From Cytospora piceicola (taxonomy: Eukaryota > Ascomycota > Sordariomycetes > Diaporthales > Cytosporaceae): a stretch of DNA of 64,000 nt. The notes under the pieces are model-generated. The model was not told where the DNA came from and searched no databases. It was given only the letters and a program-made list of their open reading frames with translations. The translations under genes were made by a program, and so were the position numbers. The stretch covers positions 558,001 through 622,000 of the forward strand of contig JALQBC010000020.1 in NCBI GenBank assembly GCA_023375675.1. The letters are read 5' to 3'. This document shows positions 44,629 to 57,097 of the stretch, piece by piece (the stretch's first letter is position 1; each line of letters opens with the position of its first letter).

Positions 44629-45757
44629 ATGAAGCTTCTCGTTCTTGTATTCTCGATCTTAGTTGCTTCACTTTCACTTGTTCTCTACAATTCTGTTGCG
44701 CTAAGATCCTTGCTTGACGAGTATTCGCCACTTGACATAATCACCTCCATTTCGGAAAGTGTTCGCGGCTCGGCTGTTCCAGACACAGTCACAGAAGATA
44801 GCTCCCAGTCTATGAAGAGCCTCAAGTCCGCAATGTCAAAAACACTTCACCACGCCAAAATCACGCCTCGCAAGTCCAGCACCAGAGGGCATAGCGACCA
44901 TGGCTGGCTGGATACGTACCACAGCTTTAGTTTCGCAGGTTGTATGTCCTCGTCTTCGCTTGCCCTCAGGTGCCCCGGAGCATGTAGTCCCATCACTAAC
45001 ATCCTCAGGGTACAACCCGAACTATACACATTATGGATCCCTTCGCGTTCTTAATGAAGACCGGGTAAACCCCCAAACCGGCTTCCCCACGCACCCACAC
45101 CAAGACTTCGAGATCTTCAGCTACATCCTCTCCGGAGAGCTCACACACCGAGACTCCATGCTGCGCAAGGGAGAGGAGGGGGGGAAGTCAGACCAGTACT
45201 ACCAGATGCGCCACGGAGATGTTCAATTCACGACCGGCGGCACTGGCATAGCACACAGCGAGTTCAACGAACATGATTCGGAGACCGTGCACTTCCTCCA
45301 GATTTGGGCCATCCCCTGGAAGCGAGGGCTCACTCCCCGGTATCACACGAGAAATTTCCCCGCGGAGAACAAGAGGGAAGGGTTCGTGGCTATCCTGAGC
45401 CCGCTGAAGGCGGGCGTGGATGCGACCAAGGAGGAGGAGGCCGAGGCGAAGCCGACGATCGAGGGGACGATTCCCATACATGCTGATTTCGTCATGTCAG
45501 CTGGAATCATTGCGCCGAAGAAGAAGTTCGAGTGGAAGGTCGGGGGCAACGCTACGCAGGCGACGAAGAGGAAGGTGTATATCCACTTGCCCATGACGAA
45601 GGAGGGCAAAGCTAAGATCAGGCTGGACGGGCGGGACGATGCCGTGCTCTCGGAAGGCGATGGCGCCTTCATTGATGGTGTCAATGCTGGTGATGATCTT
45701 ATCGTTGAGAGTGTAGGAAGTGCTGAGGCTGAGGTCGTCGTGCTGGACACTGCTTGA
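44629..45757 (+). CDS. Pirin family cupin protein with an N-terminal hydrophobic leader
   Basis: Pirins are double-cupin metalloproteins, some acting as quercetinases or transcription cofactors. Exons are 44629-44938 and 45009-45757, giving 352 aa. The cupin part has FPTHPHQDFEIFSYILSGEL with metal ligands His 132 and His 134, and GTGIAHSEFNEHD supplying His and Glu. The junction reads HSFSFAGYNPNYTHYGSLRV as expected. What is unusual is the start: MKLLVLVFSILVASLSLVLY is a hydrophobic helix followed by about 60 polar residues before the pirin domain. It looks like a signal anchor or signal peptide, whereas most pirins are cytosolic or nuclear. An internal ATG at 44812 or 44836 could produce a leaderless form. 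Confidence 0.9.
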
Positions 45758-46548
45758 TCGGGTATGGTAACATGTTGATTAAAGTAGGAAACATAGAAAG
45801 CAACTCCAAATCAAAACACTTAGTATGCACATATGAGTATTTTCAGTGTATCTTGATATCCACGTCGACAGTCGACTTGGAATAGGAAGCAATGCCCAGC
45901 TGTACTAAGTAAATACCTACTTAAGTAAGTACGTAAAGACCTATTAAGTACTTATAGTCCTACCGATATCACGAAACCGGAGATCTGTTTAGCTCGATCA
46001 CATGACTGCTTAAGTACTTGCAAGTACCTAGGTACTCAAGTACCCGAGTAGGACGGACGGACGTCCACCGGCATCAGGTACCACCACCTGGGCACGTGAC
46101 CACCATCACCGTCACCACACATGCCATCACCCACGATGTGTTTCGCTCCACTTAACTTCAACCATACAATCATACCTCGATGGTCTGTGCTCTACTCTAG
46201 ATGTATACCCCCATCTCGTCGCTTTCAATTCCATCTTCCCTCCATCCCTCCCGACAACCACTTTCGGACTTCCTGTTCACTCTTCAGTCTACGAAGTGTT
46301 ACTGCAATCACGCACCGTATCCTCTCTTCAAATGTCAATTCTGACTTCCATTCGAATTTCTTCATCATAACGTCGAAGTACTTTGTCCGTGAATCATAAC
46401 AAACCTGAGGCAAATTCTAAAGTGTCGAATTGATCGACAAGACCTGTAACGCATCTAACGCGCCTGACTGACCACGAACTGTGTCTTCTGCCTTCAACTA
46501 CAACCTGTATCCTATCAACACAAGAGGCTATACAGACGAACCTTCAAG
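45758..46548. other. Spacer with TACCT/AGGTA-type repeats before the methyltransferase gene
   Basis: About 790 bp. Between about 45900 and 46060 the sequence is built from degenerate AAGTACTT, ACCTAGGT and AAGTACC words, similar to the tract near 63.3 kb. The right half is a pyrimidine-rich promoter and leader of the RID-like gene. Confidence 0.6.
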
Positions 46549-48948
46549 ATGTCCTGTTTCCAGAATCGTCAGAGAATGCGCCGAGTTGGTGCCGTCTTCC
46601 AGCAGCCCACACTGGACAACAGCGACGAAGCTGTTGTGCCGCAAGAAGCCAATCAAGCCCCAGGCGCTGTGGTTATTGACCTCACCGCCGACGATGAGCG
46701 AGAACAATTTCAACAGGAACATGACGCCCAGGAAGAGGAGCCCCAAGCTGAGAACGACCGAGATGGTGGAAGGTTTAGAAGAAACATGCGAAACCGCCCT
46801 CTCGATGCCACACACCGTCCTGAGCAGGCCTTCGAAGTGAATGGGACAAAGTACAGTGTCGGGCAGTTTGTCGAGCTTATTGAGCCTGAGGCTGACTATG
46901 CAGTAAGTCGACCAATTACACTGGTTGGCGACGAAGAGGGGGTCCTTGTTGCGATGTCCGAAAGTAACCTGAAATTCTAGATACAATTCATACAGATCAA
47001 GAGCGTCTACGTCCATGAAGAGACTACAGATGTGGTTGTTCGAGGGCTCCCTTACACACGCACTCGACATCTACTTGGCCGTCTACCTCGCAAACAGAAT
47101 GAAGTCTGCCTAATTCTCGAGATTGACGACGATGATGAACGTCTCGAGGAGGATCAAGCACTTATCACGATCGCGCCGGAGAAAATTATGCGTACAAGGA
47201 CCTTGATCAACACGAACAAATCATTCCCCGCTTGTCGTTTCGATGAGGTTGCATATCCTACAAAGACCGCAAGAGAAGATCAGGCACCGCTTACCTGCCG
47301 GTGGAAGATGCGCATTGACTATAAAGACCACCGCCATCGAACTGCTGGTAAATGGAATGGAGGAGCCATGCTTCATATGACCCAGAGCGACCATGCAATC
47401 AGGCGACGGAACCTCGGGTTGGACAAGGAGCGCTCCCGAGAATGGCGAGGCGAAGCTCGTCCCGGAGTTTCAGTATCTAATACTCAAGACGCCGCGGAAG
47501 CCGAGGGTCAAGACCTTCCCGATGGGCAGCATGCCCAAACATACTACTTCGCTGATATCCTCTGCGGTTCTGGTGGAATCTCCCGTGGTGCTGAGATGGC
47601 TGGCCTGAAGGTCGTTGCTGCTGTCGACCCTTGGTTAGTTGCCTGCGATACATATGCCGCAAACTTCCCAAGTACACGCCTCTACGAGCTGGACGTGACG
47701 GAGTTCGTCGAGGAAATTGACCACCCTCGCGTTGACATTCTTCATATATCACCAAACCTGCAACTTCGCGAGAAGGACGACGAAACAAACGCGACCGCTA
47801 TACGCGCCTTTAGAGAACTCCTTGGCAAGCTCCGTCCTCGAGTCTTGACTATAGACCTAAATCAAGTGCTAGGCAGCGAAGCCAACACTGCTCTTTTCGG
47901 ATCACTGATCCAAGTCTGTACCTCACACGGCTTTTCCGTCCAGTGGAAAATCATACGCCTCGTTGAATATGGCCTACCACAGCTTACTCAGAGGCGCCTT
48001 TTCATAATGGGTGCCGCACCAGGGGAGGAGCTGCCGCCGTGGCCAGCAGAAACGCACAGCTCCGAGCCAGAAGGTGACCAGCAACCATATATGACCGTAG
48101 AGGAAGCCATCTGCAGCCTTGACTCCGAATTACACACACTACACGACCCAGCCGGCAGTCGTGTTCTCAAACGACTCCCACGCCCAGAAAATCTCGATGA
48201 GCCGCTCAACGGGACCATTGCCACCTCGTTCGTTCACCCCAGTGGTAGTCGCGAGTTTACACTGCGAGAATTGGCGAGTCTTCACGGATTCCCTGTTGAA
48301 CACCACTTCGAGGGCGCATACATCAAGAAGCAGATCAGCAACGCATTCCCCCCATCTGTCGCCAAGATTATCTTCCAACACCTCCAGCAGTGGTTGAAGA
48401 GGCTCGATGGAGCTGAACCACGTTTGTCTGATGCGTTGAGAAATGCTCCACAGTATGACTACACCAGTCAGAGAGGAGAGGAGAGCCAGGCACTTGAGGA
48501 GTCGGCGGGCTCGCAAGGTGGAGACGAGACACGACATGGCTCACACGATACCGAGAGTAGTTGGCATGGTAGTTCCCAGGACTCTGCCAGCCCTCGGTCC
48601 TCATCAGCTTCGAGAACACCCATTGTCTCCAATATGGAGGATGATACCACGAGGCAAACCTTGCCCGTGGAATCAGAGCCACCCGAGACCCCTTCGAGCA
48701 GTAGCAGATCCGAGCTTGGCATCGATGGCTTAGTCCTGGACATATTGCCATCTATCAACTCGAGCACAGGGCCAGATACACCTGGCCTTGACTCCAGTCC
48801 TCGTGCCACCTTGAATCATAAGAAGCACCATCGTAATTTTTACGGGCCATTGCATGAAGATGATGCCGACGAACTGAGTCCAGAGATACTCGAGACTCCA
48901 AGCAAGCGTCCGCGTTATTCATCGCCACGAACCGGGTGTCACCAGTGA
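46549..48948 (+). CDS. RID-like C5-cytosine DNA methyltransferase homologue, probably catalytically dead
   Basis: RID is the putative DNA methyltransferase required for repeat-induced point mutation in Neurospora. Exons 46549-46902 and 46981-48948 give 773 aa. The N-terminus has IDLTADD (SUMO-interaction-like). A BAH-like region follows with FIQIKSVYVHEE and VVVRGLPYTRTRHLLGRLPR, typical of RID proteins. Motif I is YYFADILCGSGGISRG at about 306. Motif VIII is YGLPQLTQRRLFIMG, motif IX-X FTLRELASLHGFP and QISNAFPPSVAK. The expected motif IV Ser-Pro-Pro-Cys-Gln reads SPNLQ at 375-379, so the catalytic Cys is Leu 378. Motif VI, normally with Glu, reads LTIDLNQVLG with Asp 410. The frame is otherwise intact for 656 codons. 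The Ser-rich C-terminal 150 residues are disordered. Confidence 0.88.
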
Positions 48949-49553
48949 AAGCCCTCTAACGAGCCACTCCGCCCAGCGTTCTGGAGACGACGGAGCAGGC
49001 CCAAAATAAATGACTGGGTTGGAGCAGCAGCGCCTGTCGGACTCGAGCTGCAACGATGGCCATGGGATTGACAAACGATGAGCCCCTGCTCAAGATACCC
49101 GGAAATGTTGACCACGACCTTGCAGATTGGGTCTTTATATTCAAGAGTTGGTGGAAAATTAGGCATACAGTGATTTAGGGAGCCGTATGCTGCAGAAGAT
49201 CATATGTGAGACTGTGAGATGAAGGATTCCTATATGGTATCATTCGAAGAAATGAGATACTAATGCATGGCGAAGTGGATTTAAGATAGTACTCAATTGT
49301 ACCCGTTTTACATGTGACTCGAATCTCCTCCCAATCATACAAGAAACGGGGTTGGGCTGTGATATTGTCGGGCAGCCAATCAATTATGTGTTCCCTGGGT
49401 GTTGCCAGCTGTGATTGCCAGTTCATCAGGAGGTTATGTACTGAGGGGGCCAAGATTGGTGAAGACCATGATCCTGAAATTTCTATTCCAGAGTCTCGTG
49501 ACTCTCATTGACATGAGAACGACCATGCCCAAGCCACCAGCCGCACCAGTAGT
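48949..49553. other. Convergent spacer, RID-like gene and 5-oxoprolinase
   Basis: Two genes converge here, so the 605 bp should contain both 3' untranslated regions. No additional gene was seen. Confidence 0.5.
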
Positions 49554-52500
49554 TCATACCACGGCACCATAACCACCACCTCCGGGTGAGTTGATCTGCA
49601 TCCATTCTCCAGCCTGCAAGTTGATTATAGCCTTCCCCCCCAGACTGATCTTTTCCACCGCACCCTCCTTGCCTGTGAACTTGAAAGCGAAGTTACTCCC
49701 CTGTTCACCGGGCAAGCCACCCTCAATACCATACGGTCTGAACACACGTCTGTCGCTCAGGATGCTAAACTTCAAGGGTATCCGGGCCTCAACCTCCCTC
49801 GTCAGTCCAAAGCCACCTGTCCATCGCCCCTTACCACCGCTGCCCAGCCGAATCTCATTCTTCCGGACCAGAACAGCAGTGCGCTTCTCGACAACCTCCG
49901 GGTCCGTAGCGCGCGTGTTCGTAGAGTGCACATGGGTGCCATGCTCACCGTGATATCCCTCACAAGCACCCACACCACCGCCAAGCGTCTCGCCATAGTT
50001 CCAGCCCGGGACCACCCTGCCGGTCTCGGGGTCCTTGCCGCCCATCCCCCAGCCGAAGCTGTTCGCGCACCCGGAGCTGGCGGCGTGGCGACCGAAGGCT
50101 CGGAGGATGGTGTCGATGACGCGCTGGCTGGCAAGCGTCGAGCCGCAAATGGCCACCGCGGGGCCCGGGTTGAGCACCGAGCCCTCTGGCACGACGATCT
50201 CCACCGGCGCCAGGCACCCCTCGTTGAGCGGGATGTCGCTGTCGACGAGGCAGCGGATGGTGTAGATGATCGAGGAATGGCAGATGGAGATGGGGCAGTT
50301 GTAGTTGCCCCAGATCTGCGGGCCCGACCCCGTGAAGTCGTACCTGGCCGAGCCCGTCTCCGCGTCGATGCTGATGGTCACGCTCATGGGCGTCCCGTCG
50401 TCGAGGTGGTCTGTCGCGCGGAGTGGCTCCGGGTGCAACTTGGCGAGCTTCTTGAACCACTCGCGGACTGCTATCTCGGCGTTCTTCTGGATGGCGTTCA
50501 TGTATTTGTGTACGGTGGGGAGACTGTACTCGTCGCAAAGCCTATGGAGCAGTATTATGCCCCGCTGGTTGGCGGAGACTTGGGCTTTGAGATCGGAGAT
50601 GTTGTCTGCCAGTCTGCGTGTGACGCTGCAGCCTGGAAAGTCCCCAGCCCTCTGGAAGGCGGCACACACTTCGTCTTCAAGGAAGTTCCCGCCGCTCACG
50701 ATCTTCATCGTATCGACGTTGATTCCCTCTTCCCAGAGCTCCTTGGACTCAGGCATCATGGAAGTAATTCCTTTACCTCCAATATCTGTGTGATGCCCTC
50801 GAGAAGCGACATAGAAGGCGATCTGACCGTCCACAAATACAGGGGTGACAACCGTCAAATCCGGTAGATGTGTGCCTCCCCACTGAGGGTGGTTCGTAAG
50901 GAGCACATCGCCATCTTTCAGCTTGCCTAGCCAGCGACGGTGTTGTGCCTGGATGGCAAACTGCATACTGCCAAGGTGGATCGGGATGTGTGGTGCGTTT
51001 GCGACGAGCTTGCCTTCTGGGGAAAAGATGGCACAGGAGAAGTCCAAACGTTCCTTGATACTTGTCGATATCGACGTCCGTTGCAGGGTGTTGCCCATCT
51101 GTTCCGCAATGGCCATGAAACGGTGTGCGAAGACGGAGAGCTGTATCGGGTTTTCAGTGCCTGTGATAGCGGCGAGTTCGTGTGTAACTGATCCCTGGTC
51201 ATCCTGTTTCTTGTCCAAAACAACGTGATTCTCCAAAATGACCGCCCTGAAGTTCGGCTCCACGAAAATGGTCTGCGTTTGGTCGATAATCAGTGCAGGG
51301 CCGGCGATGACACTTCCCCTAGATACGTTTTCAAGCTCGTAAATGCCAGTCTCTACCCATGCCCCACCGACGTAGACACTTTGTGTTTTGTTGGGTTGCT
51401 GGCTTTGTTCTTTTGGATTCGCCAAAGCCGCGCTGATTTCCACCCAATCTGGCCGCTCCTCAACATGCTTGCCTGCACCACCAGTACCCCTCACTTTGAT
51501 GGACTCGATCACTATGTTTCGGCTCATCGAGAAAGCGAACTCCCGCAGATGATGATCTCTGAAAGCTGTGGCATAGTCTCCGTCTTCCGGCTTCGAAATG
51601 GTGATGTTCGTGTCCGTGCCGAAATAGCGGAGGACAAGTGACTCCTCGAAGCTCAGCGTTTCTGCCTCAGCTCCCTGGCTGGCCAGCTCCTGCCCAACTC
51701 GCCCCTTAAGTACCTTGAGACGCGATTCGATGTGTTGCATAGCGTTATCACCGAGGACCTCCGCGTACGGCTCAAACACCTCATACTGTAGCTCCGCCTG
51801 GGCAATGCCGTGGGCAGAAAGAAGCGAGGACCATCGATGGATCAATATCCTCTTTATACCCAGCTTGTCTGCGATGGAACAAGCATGCTGTCCACCCGCT
51901 CCTCCAAAGGAGACCAGGTTGTGGTTTTCCGGCGCAAATCCTCGTGCTTCCGTTGCATTTCTGATCGGTCGACTCATCGTCTCGTTGGCGATATTCAGGA
52001 AGCCCAATGCCACATCCTCAGGCGAAAGGCTTTGTTCCGTCTGCGTGTTGAAATCGGCAGTGATGTCCCTAAATTTTTCGGTTATGACATCCGTATCCAA
52101 TGGCTGATCGGCGTTAGGGCCGAAAATCGACGGAAACGAGGAAAGGACCAGGCGGTTGAGAAACAAGTTCGCATCCGTCACGGTGAGAGGCCCTCCTTTC
52201 CGGTAGCATGCCGGCCCGGGCTGAGCACCCGCGCTTTCAGGTCCGACGACCAACATACCGTTACGTGCGAACAAGATAGAACCGCCCCCAGCAGCCACAG
52301 TAGCAATGTTGAGCATGGGGACGTTGATCGTTCGTCCGGCTATAGAAGCCTCTGTGATGTAATCGTACTTCCCATCGTATCGCGAGACGTCGGTGCTCGT
52401 ACCGCCCATGTCAAAACCAATCACAGCAGTCCCATCATCGGGGTCGTAGCACGACTTGGCGATACCGACCACGCCGCCGGCCGGCCCACTGAGCAATGCT

Positions 52501-53438
52501 TCGTTGCCTCTGAACTTGTGCGCCTGTTTGAGGCCGCCGTCGGAGCACATGAATTCGACCCGCTGGGGCAGAACCTCGAAGCCGCTCTCGAAGTTCTCCA
52601 CGTACCGTTTGATCACTGGATAAAGGTACGCCTCCGAGCAGGTCGAGTTGCTCCTGATGAGGTACTTGATGTTCGGGCTCGTGCCGGAGGAGGTCGTCAC
52701 ATACTTGAAGCCAAGTTCTGTGGCTAAATCTGCAACAAGCTGCTCATGCTCTGGGAATACGTAGGCGTGCATGAAAGATATGGCCAGGGACGAGTACCCT
52801 TCCTCTAGAAGCTTCTGCAGCTGACCTCGGATGGCATCTGGATCAGGTCTCCGTAGGATGCGGATGATCTCGCCACTTGCTGTGCGCAGAAGATCTGAGT
52901 CGGTAAGTACCCTGTTTTTATCCAGGGGCTGGGGGTTCAAGTCGTAGTCCTCAACGGTCACTCGCTCGTCGACTTCAACAACCTTGTCGTGTAAGACCTG
53001 CGGCTTCCTGATCTTCAGATCGAATAATTTAGGCCGAGACTGATCCCCAACAATGCACACATCCTTGAAGCCCTTGGTGGCCAGGAGGGCAAATTTCTCT
53101 CCCTTGTGCTCAAGCAGGGCATTGGTTGCCACAGTCGTGCCGATCCGGCATGAGGCTAACTAGGAAAACATTGGTTGGCAAATGCGCCCTCACACACATC
53201 GTCCGATAGGGAAAACGCTGGACTTGCCTATGCGCGACCCATCTAGCCTTTGCCCCTGCGGTGTCGCCCTGCCCTCTGCTGTCGCAAGCACTCTTCGAAT
53301 GGCCTCCGTTGGGGCATCTCGGTAGTTCGCAGGGTCCTCAGATAGCAGCTTGAAGGTCAACGGTTCTCGGCCCGGGATGTAAGCGATGACATCGCAGAAT
53401 GTACCGCCGCGGTCTATGGCCACTCTGATATCTGCCAT
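49554..53438 (-). CDS. 5-oxoprolinase (ATP-hydrolysing), OXP1/OPLAH type
   Basis: The enzyme converts 5-oxo-L-proline to L-glutamate with ATP in the glutathione (gamma-glutamyl) cycle. Exons are 53438-53228 and 53155-49554, giving 1270 aa, matching yeast OXP1 and mammalian OPLAH in size. The N-terminal hydantoinase A half starts [19 protein letters not shown] and includes [31 protein letters not shown] and [13 protein letters not shown]. The hydantoinase B half includes [20 protein letters not shown] and [15 protein letters not shown], and ends [18 protein letters not shown]. The 72-nt intron uses a GC donor (ATAG|GCAAGT); this join gives [15 protein letters not shown] with the exact family spacing, whereas GT alternatives add residues. 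The gene is divergent from a transporter 553 bp away. Confidence 0.95.
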
Positions 53439-53991
53439 TTCGTGGATGAGGGTACGAAAACGCCCAGTGGAAGGAGGAGAGCTTAGAAACCAAAGTGGAG
53501 GAAAGGGACTTGGCACAAAGAGAAGAGTTGCTCAGACATCACACCAGTCATAGAACGACGTCTAATTCACAGGTTCTGGCCCTGTCTACGGGATGTCCAC
53601 CTTGGAGATGACTCCTGCAAGCGATTTGTGATAAACCGCAACCGGACCGGGTCGCAATGGCGACAAAATCCACGTGGAATGTGCAACGCATCCTCCCGGG
53701 CCTTGGGCTCAATCGCCTATAGGTTACTTCCGCTCCGGACAAGAAAACTTCTGGCAGTTCCCGTGTAAGTGGTGCTCAAATCTCCGCCTGAACAGCGGGG
53801 CCGGCAATGTCGTGATCGCCTCGGCAAAGTGCGGTATCGGGCTTGGGAGGGTGTTGATAACAACCAGAGGCTAAATCAGGCCATACCATAGCAAATAAAA
53901 TAGTCATGATTTGGTTTCAAGGACATATAGCTGTTGTCTAGGAAGTTCTTGAAGAAGCTCGTTGCGGTCGTGACAACAAAGGTTTAACACG
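53439..53991. promoter_or_regulatory. Divergent promoter, 5-oxoprolinase / MFS transporter
   Basis: A 553-bp spacer between two divergent start codons. The arrangement suggests possible co-expression of 5-oxoprolinase and the transporter. No binding site can be assigned with confidence. Confidence 0.5.
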
Positions 53992-55662
53992 ATGGCGTCT
54001 GGCAAGATAGCGACCACCGAGGTGATATCACCAGCAGATATTAAGACCAGCCCTTTGACAAGTACGACAAGTCCAGATACAAAATTGGATGATGCCCCAC
54101 CAAGTACAAGCTCAGGATGGCTGCACTGGCACGAGCCAGGTACCTCAGCCGCAGAGAAAAGACTGGTTTTCAAGCTTGACTGGTTCCTGTTGAGCTATTC
54201 ATGCTTGAGTTTCTTCATCAAGCAGGTAAGGACGTGCCATTCCAGCCCTGAGATACCGAATAATCCAAACTGACCTTGCAACGAAAGCTGGATGGAAACA
54301 ATGTGTCCAACGCCTACGTCTCAGGCATGTCGGGGGAGCTGGGCTTCGGCCCAGGCAACGAGCTGAGTTGGATGAACACGTTCTTCTCCATCGGCACTAT
54401 TATCGGGGGCCTGTTTGCCAACCTGATCATCACCGTGGTCCGGCCAAGCTACTGGCTACCGGGATGTCTGGTCGCCTGGTCGCTCCTCGTGTTAGGCATG
54501 TACCGTTGTGACACCGCATCTCAATTTTATGTGCTCCGATTCTTCATCGGGCTGTTTGAGTCTGCAGCATGGCCTGGTAAGCAAAGGGGACCAATTGCCG
54601 GCGCGTTGGGTATAGCTGATTGATTAATTTAGGCGTAATGTACACATTGGGTTGCTGGTATCGAAAGAGCGAGCTATCCCGGAGGTCCGGCTTGTTCGTA
54701 ATGAGTGGTGTACTGGGGCAAATGTTCTCGGGGTATCTGCAGTCGGCGCTGTACAGTGGGATGGGTGGAAAGGGTGGCTTGGCTGCTTGGAGATGGCTCT
54801 TCATCTTCGACTTCATCCTGGCTATACCTGTGGCTATCTATGGCTTCGTAAGTCCCATAAATCCTATTGCTTGTCTACGGCCACTGACGACGAGCAGTTC
54901 TTCTTCCCTGATACTCCGGAGACCACGAAGGCCTTCTATTTCAATGAGTGGGAGAGGGCGCGGGCGCGGGAGCGCATCCAAGAGGAAGGACGGCAGCCCG
55001 TGGGCAAATGGAACTGGGGCGTCGTTGCTCGGATCTTTGGTTCGTGGCAAATATACGCCTTCACCCTGGCGTACAGCTTCTGGACGCTCACTGCTGGCTC
55101 GTACGTCATGCAGTACTTCGGGCTGTATCTCAAGTCCACAGGCTGGTACAGCGTTCCTGAGATCGACAACATCCCCACGTCCATCGGTGCGGTCAACTTC
55201 GTCTTCATGGTGGGCTCGGGCTTCGTCGCTGACAAGATTGGGCGTCGTGGGCCAGTGTGCCTCGCGGTTGGATGCCTGCTCACGTTTGTGTACGCAGTGC
55301 TGACGGCCTGGGATGTCCCTCATGCTCTGCGGATGGCTGCTTTCATCCTGGCTGGATGTTACGGGTGCTACACGCCGTTGCTGGCTGGGTGGGCAAACGA
55401 GGCATGCGGTGGCGATCAACAGAAGAGGGCATTTGTTCTTGCGTTCATGGTATCTGTCGGCTCGGCGGTGGTGATTCCTTTCCAACAGCTGCAGTTTCCG
55501 AGCTCTCAAGCGCCCGAATTCTCAAAAACGCATGGTTGGGCGAGCGCTCTTGCCTTTGTTGTTGTTCTAACGCTGTGGACCGGCGTCGGCCTGCCTATGG
55601 TGCAGAAGTGGAGAGAACATCAGGTCAGACCTGGTGCGGAACTGCATGATGTGGATGCCTAG
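53992..55662 (+). CDS. Major-facilitator transporter, anion:cation symporter family (FEN2/DAL5-like)
   Basis: A 12-helix transporter of 500 aa from exons 53992-54225, 54288-54576, 54633-54847 and 54898-55662. The first helix region LDWFLLSYSCLSFFIKQLDG followed by NVSNAYVSGM is the signature of fungal pantothenate (FEN2/Liz1) and allantoate-type permeases. Later helices include YWLPGCLVAWSLLVLGMYR, FYVLRFFIGLFESAAWPG and GAVNFVFMVGSGFVADKIG. The polar N-terminus of about 55 residues is cytosolic. Splice joins are all in frame with GT-AG ends. The substrate is uncertain: pantothenate-like carboxylates are typical for the branch, and its neighbour suggests 5-oxoproline or a related acid as a hypothesis only. 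Confidence 0.9.
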
Positions 55663-57097
55663 AATTGCGTGTATAATTTGGAAAGCAAAAGCTCGGTTGA
55701 TAAGCAGTATTGAAGGCAGGTAGCAAATCTTGCATTCGCGGGGTCGTAACTGCCGTGAGAAACCGTTCGGTGAGCTTCAACGCATTCATCAGTGTAACCG
55801 CGTCACGCGAGTCTCGACAAACGGTGGGTGGAGTCGCCCGACGAAGACAAGTAAAATTCTGCGCTTGTGTGGCGTGTCGTCGTCTCAGATGCGTCAGATT
55901 GGGTGTAACCATGTGGCACAGCAAGCTGATCGTGAATGAGGCCCAAGTATCGTACCCAATGATGACATACCCAAGGACCGGCGTCAGGTCATCGTTGTCC
56001 TTGTCAGAGCACTTCGACAGCAGCGACACGCCAGGCGACAGCGTCGCCGTTACAAGGCAGTGGGCAATGATATCTGACACACCGTGGCTGTCTGAGACCG
56101 CAGTGCAACACCACCACACACCATTTCCTTCCTCATCTGACACGCAAGCGCATCATGACAATGAAAGACAATTCAGTCAAGAAAAGAGGGTTCCAAAAAT
56201 TCCCTAGCCAGCCGAGGCCAACTAGGAGTGGTCATGTTATAGTTTTCAACTAGCAAAAACGTGTTCTCAGGCGTACCTTCACTGAATCACGTAAAGCCCG
56301 TGCACCAGGATGAAGAGAAAGGAAGAAAGAAATGCAGCAGAGCTGAGGGAAGGAAAGCGGGCTTATATACTTGTTTCCTACCGTGGGGCGCACGGACCAC
56401 TGTTTCTGCCACGCCGCCCGGCAGAATGTGTCACTGCCCTCGCCGCCGGTTGGCTGCCTACGCCACCTGGCAGAAAATGTCGGCCGGCCCGCCGCGCCTC
56501 TTCACCGACAACCTTCGACAGTCTTCATTGAAGTACTTACGTCCTATTGGCACTGATATGCTTTGAACTCCCTGACATTTGTATGCGTCACACCACGACT
56601 ATTGATATTGGCTTGGACGACGACCATGCCAGACTTAGGCGGTAACAACTCCTGAATGGCTGTCGACTGTCCTCGGACATCCTCACACAATGCAACAGAG
56701 GTCCCCATGGAGCTGGGTCATTGGCTGCCGTCAGATAATCTGGTACTCAGCCCTTACCCAGGTCCTACTGCGCCTCCCGTCCTGGCATCGCATGACAGCG
56801 CCACTAGGATCTGATTGCTTGGACATGATGTGGTTATGTGGCTCAGCTTTCAGCGGCCAGCTTACCAGTCGACAACGTGAACGTAGCACAGTATTTGGCC
56901 CACACTGCATCGACATGCAACAAAGTTCCTGTCGTCTGCTGCTCCAGCAGCATCTTTCTATCCCTTTTTTTTGGGGGGGGTTATCGTTGAATATAAACAC
57001 CTGGTACGATTGGACAGTATGCTGTGCAGCTCTTTCACAGCCGTATCGTAACCTTCAAATAGACAACCCTCCAGTATATTGTCGGTACTAGGTCACG
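55663..57097. other. Spacer between the transporter and the NLR gene
   Basis: No supported gene in 1.4 kb. An 8-T/8-G homopolymer pair near 56966-56983 is a slippage-prone tract. A plus-strand frame at 55710-56207 (165 codons) has no recognisable domain. Confidence 0.4.

Noticed and set aside
55710..56207. 165-codon plus-strand frame
   Set aside because: No conserved motif, and it overlaps an equally long antisense frame, typical of non-coding sequence.
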